Source: DATBGO01 sp050011895 (GTDB lineage Bacteria; Actinomycetota; Actinomycetes; Streptosporangiales; Streptosporangiaceae). From it: a stretch of DNA of 58,982 nt. The position numbers and the translations under genes were made by a program. Positions 1-7,421 of this stretch are shown here, in pieces. Where the stretch lies: contig JBEKIF010000053.1 in NCBI GenBank assembly GCA_050011895.1, positions 1 to 58,982 of the forward strand, in the 5' to 3' direction. The notes below the pieces were generated by a model, which was given only the letters and a program-made list of their open reading frames with translations, made no database searches and was not told the origin of the DNA. Numbering within the stretch: the first letter of the stretch is position 1; each line of letters starts with the position of its first letter.

Positions 1-1109
1 GGTTTGGGCAGGGACTGGCCGGCGAATCCGGGCAGGGCGGCTTCCCGGTGCCAGATCGCGTCGCTGGTGACGTTGACGACCACCACGTCCGGTGCCCCGT
101 ACAGGAACAGCCCGTCCCAGTGCGCGCGGATGTCGGCGCTGGTCTCATTCAGGGTGTCATTGTCGAACGCGATGTGGGTGACCATGCCGCAGCGCGGGTT
201 GACCTGCTTCATCAGGTAGCCCGCCGCGTAATCGGTCGTGTGGTGGATGTCGATGGTGTAGTTGAAGAGGAATTCCGGCAGCCCGTACTTGTACAGGTTC
301 AGGCGCGCCAGGTCGGGCTGGCACTCGGTGACGAAGACGTCTGCGCCGGCGGCGTACTTGGCCGTCAGCTCATCGGGCCGGCCGTCGCCGGTCCACACGA
401 ACGACAGGCCGTTCCAGTCCAGCCGGTAGGCCGACGCGCCGTCCTTGGTGTGCGAGCGCCGCCAGTGCCGGATCGTGACGCCGTTGTTGTCGTAGCAGAT
501 GCCGTTCTCGTCTTTCCAGTCGAACTCATTGACCTCGACCTCGTAGCCGTCCCCGATCGGGCAGGAGTCGAAGGCTTCCAGGTGCCACTTGAGCATCTGC
601 TTCATCCCGGCGACCATGCCCTTGGTGCCGAGGTCCGGGGTGCGCCCGGACGGGCCAGTGACCCGCAGCGGCTGCTTCCACCGTCCGGCCCAGGCCGAGA
701 ATGGCAGCAGGTAAGACAGGTCGTGGTAGTGGTCCACGTGCAGGTGGGTCAGGAAGATGTCGTTGATCTCCGGGACCGGGACGCCCATGGCGAGGATGTT
801 CTTGACGCAGCCGGGACCGAAGTCGAAGAAGAACCGGTTGCCGTTGCCCAGCTCGACCATGATGCACGTGCCGGCCTGGTCGCGCCGCGGCGGGAACGGG
901 CAGCTGCCGACGAACGAGATCCGCATCTCATCGGGCCCCAGAGTCTCGCTGCCGGGGAAGTAGTTGAGCCTGCTGCGGACCGACGGTGTCGGCCGGTAGT
1001 ACGGCGGGAATTGCAAGCCACTGCCCGGACTGCCCCCGTACGGATTCTGCGGCATGGCCGGGCCTGCCTGCGCTGGCGCCGAAGCTGCGGTGTTGTCGCC
1101 GGTTTCCAT
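1..1109 (-). CDS. GntH-like MBL-fold metallo-hydrolase (3' end outside window)
   Basis: This reading frame is open from an ATG at 1109 to the window edge, giving 369 codons without a stop, so the C-terminus is missing. After a 60-residue Pro/Gly-rich leader comes a metallo-beta-lactamase fold. The metal-binding motif THLHVDHYHD (canonical HxHxDH) is visible, as are a TGDG segment and later Asp/His positions. The layout (FVGS, then FFFDFGPG, then the HxHxDH motif) resembles hydrolases annotated after GntH of guanitoxin biosynthesis. That name only marks the family; no other guanitoxin genes are visible. A good ribosome site (AAAGGAG) lies 8 bases before the ATG. The promoter region holds copy A of a repeated element, and a 23-codon ORF ends on the start codon (TGATG). 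Cytosolic; substrate unknown. Confidence 0.85.
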   Translation of the reverse strand, partial: METGDNTAASAPAQAGPAMPQNPYGGSPGSGLQFPPYYRPTPSVRSRLNYFPGSETLGPDEMRISFVGSCPFPPRRDQAGTCIMVELGNGNRFFFDFGPGCVKNILAMGVPVPEINDIFLTHLHVDHYHDLSYLLPFSAWAGRWKQPLRVTGPSGRTPDLGTKGMVAGMKQMLKWHLEAFDSCPIGDGYEVEVNEFDWKDENGICYDNNGVTIRHWRRSHTKDGASAYRLDWNGLSFVWTGDGRPDELTAKYAAGADVFVTECQPDLARLNLYKYGLPEFLFNYTIDIHHTTDYAAGYLMKQVNPRCGMVTHIAFDNDTLNETSADIRAHWDGLFLYGAPDVVVVNVTSDAIWHREAALPGFAGQSLPK

Positions 1110-1180
1110 CAGTGCTCTCCTTTATCCGCTTCCAGAACCGCGGTCAGCCGCCCGGCCTGGTGACCCTTGTGGGACGCCAT
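1109..1180 (-). CDS. Possible 23-residue leader ORF coupled to the MBL-fold gene
   Basis: A short ORF starts at the ATG inside the conserved ACTTATGCCATGGCGTC stretch downstream of promoter element A. It ends in TGATG, so its stop overlaps the start of the hydrolase gene. The product begins MASHKGHQAGRL. A similar start (MASYRT) follows copy B near 5355. No ribosome site is evident, so translation is uncertain; the conservation may belong to the DNA element. Confidence 0.25.
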   Translation of the reverse strand: MASHKGHQAGRLTAVLEADKGEH

Positions 1181-1231
1181 GGCATAAGTGAAGCTCGCTG
1201 GGGGGTAACCTCGCCTCACCCGGACAGGGTG
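1181..1231 (-). promoter_or_regulatory. Conserved promoter element, copy A
   Basis: Read toward the MBL gene it is CACCC, loop TGTCC, GGGTG (1231-1217), then 8 bases, TTACCCC (1208-1202), CAGCG, and TATGCC at 1186-1181. The same parts and the same 8-base spacing recur at 3992-4041 and 5305-5355. TTACCC and TATGCC, 16 bases apart, could be -35 and -10 hexamers; that is inference. Confidence 0.6.
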
Positions 1232-1261
1232 CGCTGTCCCGCTGGTGCTACGGGTGGTCCG

Positions 1262-3940
1262 TCAAAGCAGGCCGAGCAGCCGGGCCCGCTCGACTGCCGC
1301 CGCGCGGGAGGGAACCCCCAGCTTGGCGTAGATCTTTTTCAGGTGCGCTTTGACGGTGTTCACCGACATGTAGCATGCGCCTGCGATCTCGGCGTTGGTG
1401 AAGCGGGAAGGCAGGAACCGCAGTACCGACAGCTCGCGGTCGGTGAGGATCGGCGTCGGCTCGCGGGGTATGCCGCGGGATCGGGGCGGGGAGCCCAGCG
1501 CGACCGACAGGCTGGTGCCGGGCTCGGTCCGGAGCGATTCCGCGGCCGCCCGGGCCAGGCGAGCGACCGTCGTGCCCTCTTCGAGAAAGACCCGGACCAG
1601 GTGCTCGGGGGCCGCGAGCCCGACCGCGAGCATCACATGCCCTCCGGCATCATCACCAGATTCGATGGCGGCGCGGGCTAGCAGCAACTCACCGTTCAGC
1701 CGGTCGCGCATCGTCGCCGGACTGACCCGCCCGAGCCGGGCTTTCACCGCATCGAAGCGGCCGCAGGCCAGGTCCAGACGGGCACGCAGGAGCGTGTGCG
1801 CCGGGCTGCCGTCGGGAAGCGCGCCGATCAGTTCCTCAGCCTGACGTGTCTCGCCTGCCTCCAGGTGCCAGCGGGCGGCAACCGCATCGACGAGGCGCCC
1901 CAAGGCGGACCGCGGACCATGGTCGATGAGCTTGCCAGCCTCGCGCAAGGTGGCGAACACGTTGTCGAAATCGTTAAGGGCAGCAGCAACCCGGACCTTT
2001 TCGAGCTGGAGCAGCACGTGGTAGACGAGGGTAAACGGGTTGGCCTCGATGATCTGGTCCAGGAGCGCGAACGCGGCGGTCGCGTCCGCGAGCTCGTTGC
2101 GGTCGATGAGAATTCCGGCCCGCGCGAGGTGGGCGTCGAGCGCGCCTGGGTGGGTGTCGAGGCCGAACGCGTGAGCGGCCCGGAGAGCGGCCTTGGCCTG
2201 ACGTTCGGCTTCGCAGAGCCTGCCTTGCCGCAACGCGATGCGGGCAGCGAGCGCCGGCGCGAGCACCAGCGCCGCGATCTCGTCACCCGGGCTGCCGGCC
2301 CGGAGAACCGAATCGGCCTCGCCGGGCTTATCGACCAGCAGGTAGCCGCGCACCAGGTTCATCCGCGCGCGGGCGCCGGCGACCCCCAGGTCCAGGCCCG
2401 CCTCGACCGCCTCGACCGCCCGGCGGCCGGCGTCGATCTCATCGCCCGCCCCTGCACTGACCGCGAAGGCGAGAAGCCGCAGCGCATCAAGGGCCGCGAC
2501 GTCCTTCGCCCGCGCTTCGGGCTCGTCACTGATGCGTATCTGGGCGCGCTGCAGCCACGCGTGGGCCTCCGCCAGCTGACCGGACAGTCCGAGCATCAGG
2601 GCGTAAGTGAGCATCCGGGAGGCTGATTCGGTCACGAGCTCCTGCGGGAAAAGGCTGACGAATGCCGCGATGCCCGGGGTATCGGACAGGTCGGCACGGC
2701 GGTACGCCGCCTCGAACACGATCGAGAACGCCCGGTAGCTGTCACCGGCGGCCAGCAGGCAGCGGACCGCGCCAGCGATGTCCCCCCGCGCCTGCAGGAT
2801 CCCGGCGGCCCGGCGATTGAGCCCTGCCACTTCGTCCGGCCGGTGCGTCAGCAGCTCCGAGCGCAGCATCTCGGCCAGCAGCGGGTGATACCGGTAGGTG
2901 TCCCGGCCCGGTCCGGTCGCCATCACGAACTGCAGGTCGGCCTCCATTCTGCGGAGCACGTCCCCGCTGTCGCTGCGCCCCGACAAGGCGTCGCAGAGCT
3001 CGGCGTCCAGTACGTCGGCGACCGACGTCCGCAGCAAGAACTCCGACAGCTCCCGGGGGGCGCGGTGGACCAGCTCGTCTGCGAGCAGGTCGGCCACCAT
3101 CGGGGCCCGTCCGGAGAACTCGGCCACCGCGGCCGAGACGTCGGCGCGGTCCCTGAGCCAGGCGGCGGCCAGGCGCAGCCCGGCCACCCAGCCCTCGGTG
3201 TGACGCCACAGCCGCTCGACATCACTGGTGGTGAGGCGGTGCTCGCCAAGCGCAGCGAACAACTCGGCAGTCTCGGCCGGCGTCAGCGCCAGATCACGCT
3301 GGCGGAGCTCAGCCAGCCACCCCCGGCCCCGCCACCGGCTGACCGGCAAGCGCGGGTCGGCCCGGCTGGTCAGCAGCACCCTCGAGCGCCCGGGGAGGTG
3401 CTCGATGACGAAGCTGAGATCCTCGTTGATCTCCGGGCTCCGCAGGTGATGCACGTCCTCGATCACGATGACGAGCGGATCGGTGACGGCGGACCAGGCA
3501 GTGAGCAGCAGGCCCGGAAACCCCGACGGCAGGCGATGCACGTCAGCTGCGGCCGCCACGGCCTGGGCGAAGGCACCCGGGACCGCGCGCTCCAGGGCCA
3601 GGACGAACGTGAGCCAGAAACGCTCCGGCCGGTCATCGCCGGCGTCCAGCGTCACCCATTCCCGGGCGATCGGGTCCAGGGTCCCGAACCACTGCGCGAC
3701 GGACACGGTCTTGCCGGTGGCGGGACCGCCGGTCACCAGCGCCACCCGCCAGTCGGGCTGGGCCAGAACCTCCAGCAGGCGCGGACGGGCAATCGCCCGC
3801 ACCGGGACCGCCGGGCACCCGAACTTAGAGCGCGGAACCGAAAGCGGGGCGCCTCCCGAGACGGCCCGCGCGCGCACCCCACCCATTTGGTCGCAACTCA
3901 ATCGCGCCGGGCTCGAAGACGCCAGGGACGAAAGTCCCAT
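1262..3940 (-). CDS. LuxR family transcriptional regulator, MalT-type (ATPase + HTH)
   Basis: The 892-residue product has the large LuxR/MalT (LAL/STAND) layout. A P-loop GGPATGKT lies at about residues 71-78, a Walker B PLVIVIEDVHHL near 160, a long helical tetratricopeptide-like middle, and a C-terminal LuxR helix-turn-helix (LTDRELSVLRFL through NTVKAHLKKIYAKL) in the last 65 residues. Such proteins bind ATP and a small ligand and activate transcription. The ATG at 3940 has a GAGAGG site upstream, but a DosR-box-like palindrome overlaps it, so a start further in (ATG near 3886) is possible. It lies between three genes carrying the same promoter element and diverges from copy C, so it is the best candidate to control them; this is inferred from position. 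Confidence 0.9.
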   Translation of the reverse strand: MGLSSLASSSPARLSCDQMGGVRARAVSGGAPLSVPRSKFGCPAVPVRAIARPRLLEVLAQPDWRVALVTGGPATGKTVSVAQWFGTLDPIAREWVTLDAGDDRPERFWLTFVLALERAVPGAFAQAVAAAADVHRLPSGFPGLLLTAWSAVTDPLVIVIEDVHHLRSPEINEDLSFVIEHLPGRSRVLLTSRADPRLPVSRWRGRGWLAELRQRDLALTPAETAELFAALGEHRLTTSDVERLWRHTEGWVAGLRLAAAWLRDRADVSAAVAEFSGRAPMVADLLADELVHRAPRELSEFLLRTSVADVLDAELCDALSGRSDSGDVLRRMEADLQFVMATGPGRDTYRYHPLLAEMLRSELLTHRPDEVAGLNRRAAGILQARGDIAGAVRCLLAAGDSYRAFSIVFEAAYRRADLSDTPGIAAFVSLFPQELVTESASRMLTYALMLGLSGQLAEAHAWLQRAQIRISDEPEARAKDVAALDALRLLAFAVSAGAGDEIDAGRRAVEAVEAGLDLGVAGARARMNLVRGYLLVDKPGEADSVLRAGSPGDEIAALVLAPALAARIALRQGRLCEAERQAKAALRAAHAFGLDTHPGALDAHLARAGILIDRNELADATAAFALLDQIIEANPFTLVYHVLLQLEKVRVAAALNDFDNVFATLREAGKLIDHGPRSALGRLVDAVAARWHLEAGETRQAEELIGALPDGSPAHTLLRARLDLACGRFDAVKARLGRVSPATMRDRLNGELLLARAAIESGDDAGGHVMLAVGLAAPEHLVRVFLEEGTTVARLARAAAESLRTEPGTSLSVALGSPPRSRGIPREPTPILTDRELSVLRFLPSRFTNAEIAGACYMSVNTVKAHLKKIYAKLGVPSRAAAVERARLLGLL
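3925..3938. promoter_or_regulatory. DosR-box-like palindrome
   Basis: GGGAC-GAAA-GTCCC has perfect 5-base inverted arms. On the minus strand, GGGACTTTCGTCCC differs from the core of the mycobacterial DosR/DevR box (GGGACTWWAGTCCC) at one position. It overlaps the first codons of the LuxR frame as called, so either the site is fortuitous or the true start is downstream. Confidence 0.35.
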
Positions 3941-3991
3941 CCGGCCTCTCGCCTGGCCTGCGGTCCCGGGTCATCCCAGGCCCGGGACAGG

Positions 3992-4041
3992 CACCCGGAC
4001 AGGGTGATGGCAACTTACCCCGTTCAGCGATTGCCTATGAA
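3992..4041 (+). promoter_or_regulatory. Conserved promoter element, copy C
   Basis: CACCC, loop GGACA, GGGTG (3992-4006), 8 bases, TTACCCC (4015-4021), then CAGCG and TATGAA at 4036-4041. It lies between the divergent LuxR regulator and the 76-residue protein, so it could serve either gene or both. Compared with copies A and B, the segment before TATGAA is one base shorter. Confidence 0.55.
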
Positions 4042-4045
4042 GGTG

Positions 4046-4276
4046 ATGAAGCCAGGAGCGGTGACCGATGGGACCTACGCGATCACCGTTCGCGGAGTTG
4101 CGGGTCCCTCGGTGCGGGCAGCCTTCGACGACGTGGAAGTCAGCGTGGCGGCCGATACGACGGTGCTGCGGCGCGCCGGAACCGACCAGGCAGCCCTGCA
4201 CGGCCTCCTCAACAGAATCCAGGACCTAGGGCTCGTGGTCATCGACGTTCACCTGGAACCTCCAGAACCGGCGTGA
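4046..4276 (+). CDS. Small conserved actinobacterial protein, function unknown
   Basis: The product has 76 residues and no membrane segment or signal. The core YAITVRGVAG, a stretch of alternating polar and hydrophobic residues, and the C-terminal DQAALHGLLNRIQDLGL helix match a common small actinobacterial family often found beside redox or stress genes. I know no biochemical role for it. Start choice is uncertain. The ATG at 4046 fits the family's usual N-terminus; the ATG at 4037 overlaps the proposed -10 of copy C, and the ATG at 4007 lies inside the element. The gene is divergent from the LuxR regulator and upstream of the FUSC remnant. Confidence 0.65.
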   Translation: MKPGAVTDGTYAITVRGVAGPSVRAAFDDVEVSVAADTTVLRRAGTDQAALHGLLNRIQDLGLVVIDVHLEPPEPA

Positions 4277-4388
4277 GCCACCAAGTGGGCCGCGGCGCCC
4301 GGCTCAGCCATTCGCGCTACGTGCCCTCGCCTGCCGAGGCCAGGACAAGCACCCTCGGCGCCGCGCCGATGGTGACGGGAGGACAGCG

Positions 4389-4550
4389 ATGACCCAGCTG
4401 GCGGACGTGTTCAAGCTCAACCCTCAAGGGCTCAACGTGCGCCGGGCCGTGGGCGTCGCGGTGGTCGTCATGCTGCTGGCCGGCCTGCTCCAGGAGCGCA
4501 CCGCCAAAACGGCGCCGCAGGCACCCGTTCACCAGGGCCAGCCAGGGTGA
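4389..4550 (+). pseudogene. FUSC-type permease collapsed to a 53-residue ORF by in-frame deletion
   Basis: An intact frame with a good ribosome site (GGGAGG) encodes 53 residues. The start, MTQLADVFKLNPQGLNVRR, looks like the N-terminus of FUSC-family aromatic-acid-exporter-like permeases. The last 25 residues (LLAGLLQERTAKTAPQAP...) closely match the C-terminus of the FUSC gene ending at 15920 (FLASLLQKHTAKAVPQAP...). The membrane body between them is gone without breaking the frame. The stop overlaps the GTG of the K+ channel (GTGA), so the relic may survive as a translational coupler. A designed small protein is an alternative. Confidence 0.6.
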
Positions 4551-5156
4551 GCAGCCCAGCGTCCGCCGGGGGCACGAGGACCGGTGAGCGCTACCAGGAC
4601 CTGCCGCCGAAGAAGCGCAGGCGCCTGATCGCCCGGGCGGTGCTGCGCACTGTGCTGATCGCGGTGGTGCTGGTTGTTCTCTACTACCTGCTTCCGCTGG
4701 ACCGGCCATGGGGATTCCGACACGGCGGTGCGCCTGCTGATCGGCCTGGTGCTCGTCGCGGGCGTCGTGGCGTGGGGCGTCAGGATCATCGCCGGCTCCC
4801 GTTACCCGGGTATGCGGGCAGCCGAGGCGCTGGCTTTGGTCCTCCCGTTCTTCCTGCTGCTGTTCGCCTCCACGTACTTCGTGCTGGAACGGAACTCCGC
4901 GGCGAGCTTCACCCAGCCGCTGACCCGCACGGACGCCTTGTACTTCACGGTGACCGTGTTCTCGACGGTGGGGTTCGGGGACATCACCGCCAAATCCGAG
5001 ACCGCCCGGGTCGTGCTCATCGTCCAGATGCTCGCCGACCTCGTGCTTCTCGGCACCGGCATCCGGGTGCTCCTGGGCGCCGTGCAGCACGGCCGGGAAC
5101 GACGGCCAGGGACAGGCGATGACGCCGGCCAGGCCACCCGCCCCACGCCACAGTGA
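4547..5156 (+). pseudogene. Two-TM potassium channel, frameshifted
   Basis: Starting at the GTG at 4547, the first 55 codons encode a basic N-terminus (DLPPKKRRRLIARAV) and a first membrane helix. Near 4710 the homologous frame shifts. The second frame, open to 5156, carries two more hydrophobic helices and the K+ selectivity filter TVFSTVGFGD between them, as in Ion_trans_2 channels. Joining the frames needs one base skipped or two restored within CCATGGGGATTCC. A downstream start (TTG at 4674) could still give a 160-residue pore-containing product. It may be a true mutation, a sequencing error or a recoding site; the sequence alone cannot decide. It overlaps the FUSC relic by four bases. 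Confidence 0.75.
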
Positions 5157-5304
5157 GCTGCCCGAGCCGTCTGGGACGACCAGGCCGATCAGATAGGACG
5201 CGCCGATGCCCATGCAGGACCGGGAAGGCGTCACCGGAACCGGGGCCACGGTGGCGTGCCGATCCCTGCGGGCTGCTGAACTCTTACCGGGCAACGAGAT
5301 GGCG

Positions 5305-5355
5305 CACCCGATCTGGGTGACGCGTGATTACCCCCCAGCGAGCTTGACTTATGCC
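5305..5355 (+). promoter_or_regulatory. Conserved promoter element, copy B
   Basis: CACCC, loop GATCT, GGGTG (5305-5319), 8 bases, TTACCCC (5328-5334), CAGCG, and TATGCC at 5350-5355. Over about 60 bases it matches copy A closely, while the hairpin loop differs but the arms are kept. It sits 212 bases before the DUF2252 start. Confidence 0.6.
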
Positions 5356-5566
5356 ATGGCGTCTTACCGGACGACAGCACGGGCGCTTTCCGCGACAGCT
5401 GGGACGCATATCTTCGCCGGTTTGCTGAGGCACGCCGATCACCTGGTCAGGCGGCTGATCGCGTTCCCGTGGCGGCTTGGAGAGCTGGACAGCACGCTGA
5501 TCACGGTGATGCTTGGCAATGGCGCTGCAGGACGCGTAGCGACGAAACGGAAACAGAGGTGTGGTC

Positions 5567-7024
5567 ATGACGGTGACAGCCAGGAAGTCTGGCACGCGGG
5601 CATCTGCCCGAGGCACGGCGCGGGCCGCGGGGGATGAGCAGCTGAGCCGGGCGGACCGGGTGGCCCTGGGTAAGGACGCCCGGGCGGCGGCGCCGCTGGA
5701 GTCGCACGCGGAGTTCGCCCCGGCCGGGGGGCGGGATCCGGTGGGGCTGCTGCTGGGCCAGGCGACGACGCGGGTGCCGGAGCTGGTGCCGGTGCGGCAC
5801 GGGCGGATGCTGGTGTCCCCGTTCACGTTCTACCGCGGCGCTGCGCTGCCGATGGCGGCGGACCTGGCCACCACGCCCGCGTCGGGGCTGCGGGTGCAGC
5901 TGTGCGGGGACGCGCACCTGTCCAATTTCGGGGCGTTCGCCTCGCCGGAGCGCAACCTGGTGTTCGACGTCAACGACTTCGACGAGACCCTGCCGGGGCC
6001 GTTCGAGTGGGATGTCAAGCGGCTGGCCGCGAGCCTGGCCGTGGCCGGGCGGGACAACGGGTTCCCCGCCAAGGCCCGCCGCAAGATCGCCCTGGCGGCG
6101 ACCGAAAGCTACCGCACGGCCATGCGCGCCTTCGCGCAGCAGCCGTTGCTGGAGGTGTGGTACGCGCACCTGGACATCGAGCCGGCGCTGGCCCAGTTCC
6201 GGTCCCAGATGGACGCGAAACGGTTCAAGCTCGCCGAGAAGATGCTGGCCAAGGCGCACACCAGCGACAGCATGAAGGCCGTGGCCAAGCTGACCGCCGT
6301 GGTCGACGGGCAGCGGCGGATCATCAGCGACCCGCCGCTGATCGTCCCGATCGAGGAGATCTTCGCTGACGTGCAGGCCGACACGATCTACCAGCTGCTG
6401 CACACCGTGGTGGGCAAGTACCGGCGCAGCCTGCAGTCCGACCGGCGGCACCTGCTGGAGCAGTTCGCCATGGTGCAGGTGGCCCGCAAGGTCGTTGGGG
6501 TCGGCAGCGTCGGCACCCGCGCCTGGGTCGTGCTGATGGACGCCGGCGACGGCGTGGAGCCGTTGTTCCTGCAGGCCAAGGAGGCCCAGCCGTCGGTCCT
6601 GGCGGACTACTGCGGGCGCAGCCAGTACGCCAACCAGGGCGAGCGCGTCGTGGCCGGGCAGCACCTGATGCAGGCCCAGAGCGACATCTTCCTCGGCTGG
6701 ACGCGTGTCCCCAACCCCGTCGACGGACTGGACCGCGACTTCTACGTCCGCCAGCTGCGGGACTGGAAGTTCTCCGCGCCGATCGAGGCGATGATCCCGG
6801 CCGGCATGGAAATCTACGCCCGGCTGTGCGGGTGGACCCTGGCCCGGGCGCACGCCCGCTCCGGGGACCGCATCGCCCTGGCCGCCTACCTCGGCCGGTC
6901 CGCCAAGTTCGACCAGGCCATCGCCGACTTCGCCGAAACCTACGCCGACCAGAACGAACGCGACTACGCCGCCCTCCAGGCCGCTGTCAAAGAAGGCAAA
7001 GCCGAAGCCACCACCGAAATCTAA
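5567..7024 (+). CDS. DUF2252 family protein
   Basis: The product has 485 residues. The start ATG at 5567 has AGAGG seven bases upstream; a GTG at 5561 is in frame but poorly placed. DUF2252 proteins have a kinase-like (aminoglycoside phosphotransferase) fold. Its signature is clear: GDAHLSNFG (catalytic-loop-like HxxN), then DVNDFDE, and PFEWDVKRLAASL. A Lys/Arg-rich helical C-terminus follows. The substrate is not established. It is downstream of element copy B and a 230-base leader, and the next feature is the integrated-element boundary at about 7.1 kb. Cytosolic, apparently intact. Confidence 0.9.
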   Translation: MTVTARKSGTRASARGTARAAGDEQLSRADRVALGKDARAAAPLESHAEFAPAGGRDPVGLLLGQATTRVPELVPVRHGRMLVSPFTFYRGAALPMAADLATTPASGLRVQLCGDAHLSNFGAFASPERNLVFDVNDFDETLPGPFEWDVKRLAASLAVAGRDNGFPAKARRKIALAATESYRTAMRAFAQQPLLEVWYAHLDIEPALAQFRSQMDAKRFKLAEKMLAKAHTSDSMKAVAKLTAVVDGQRRIISDPPLIVPIEEIFADVQADTIYQLLHTVVGKYRRSLQSDRRHLLEQFAMVQVARKVVGVGSVGTRAWVVLMDAGDGVEPLFLQAKEAQPSVLADYCGRSQYANQGERVVAGQHLMQAQSDIFLGWTRVPNPVDGLDRDFYVRQLRDWKFSAPIEAMIPAGMEIYARLCGWTLARAHARSGDRIALAAYLGRSAKFDQAIADFAETYADQNERDYAALQAAVKEGKAEATTEI

Positions 7025-7109
7025 GACGGCAGCCAGGTAACGCCAGCCTGCCGGTACGCGGCTATCAGCCATCCCCGCTGTCTGTCCGGCCAAAGTAGCT
7101 ACTGCCAGA

Positions 7110-7421
7110 AGAGGCGGGCCCGAAGATGGCCCTGTGTCAGTGGCGTGCGAAACTGTGCGCGATGCCACCAATCGTGTGCACTGCCCGCGATCCGGGTCAG
7201 ATAGGGACACGTATCTAGCTCATGCATCGCCGTTCCGAAGGACCAACCAACCGCTTCGTTTGCGACGACTCCGTGGTTGCAGTTCTGGTTGCAGTTCACC
7301 AGCATGCGCCAGAGGCCGGGCCGGTACAGATGCCCAGGTCAGGACCCTCTCGAACCCTTACGAACGACAGGAGCGCGGCTCATAATCCGCCGGTCGTGGG
7401 TTCGAGCCCCACCCGCCCCAC
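7110..7421 (+). repeat. Attachment-site region 1 with tRNA-Met 3' fragment
   Basis: The last 43 bases (7379-7421) are the 3' half of an elongator tRNA-Met: CTCATAA anticodon loop, GTGGG/CCCAC T stem with TTCGAGC loop, and CCGCCCCA acceptor end. No D arm or 5' acceptor strand precedes it, so it is not a tRNA gene. The same 43 bases recur at 17130-17172 in the same orientation. The leader also matches copy 2, including 32 identical bases (7271-7302) that contain GGTTGCAGTT twice at a 12-base period, like recombinase arm sites. Confidence 0.75.

Noticed and set aside
48..1163. Plus-strand 371-residue ORF
   Set aside because: Antisense to the MBL-fold gene, which has clear motifs; the plus frame is Val/Asp/Arg-rich filler.
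4317..5294. Minus-strand ORF opposite the K+ channel
   Set aside because: Composition is that of an antisense frame; the plus strand carries the recognisable filter motif.
7379..7421. Complete tRNA-Met gene
   Set aside because: Only the anticodon loop to the acceptor end is present; no D arm or 5' acceptor strand can be paired. The same holds for 17130-17172.
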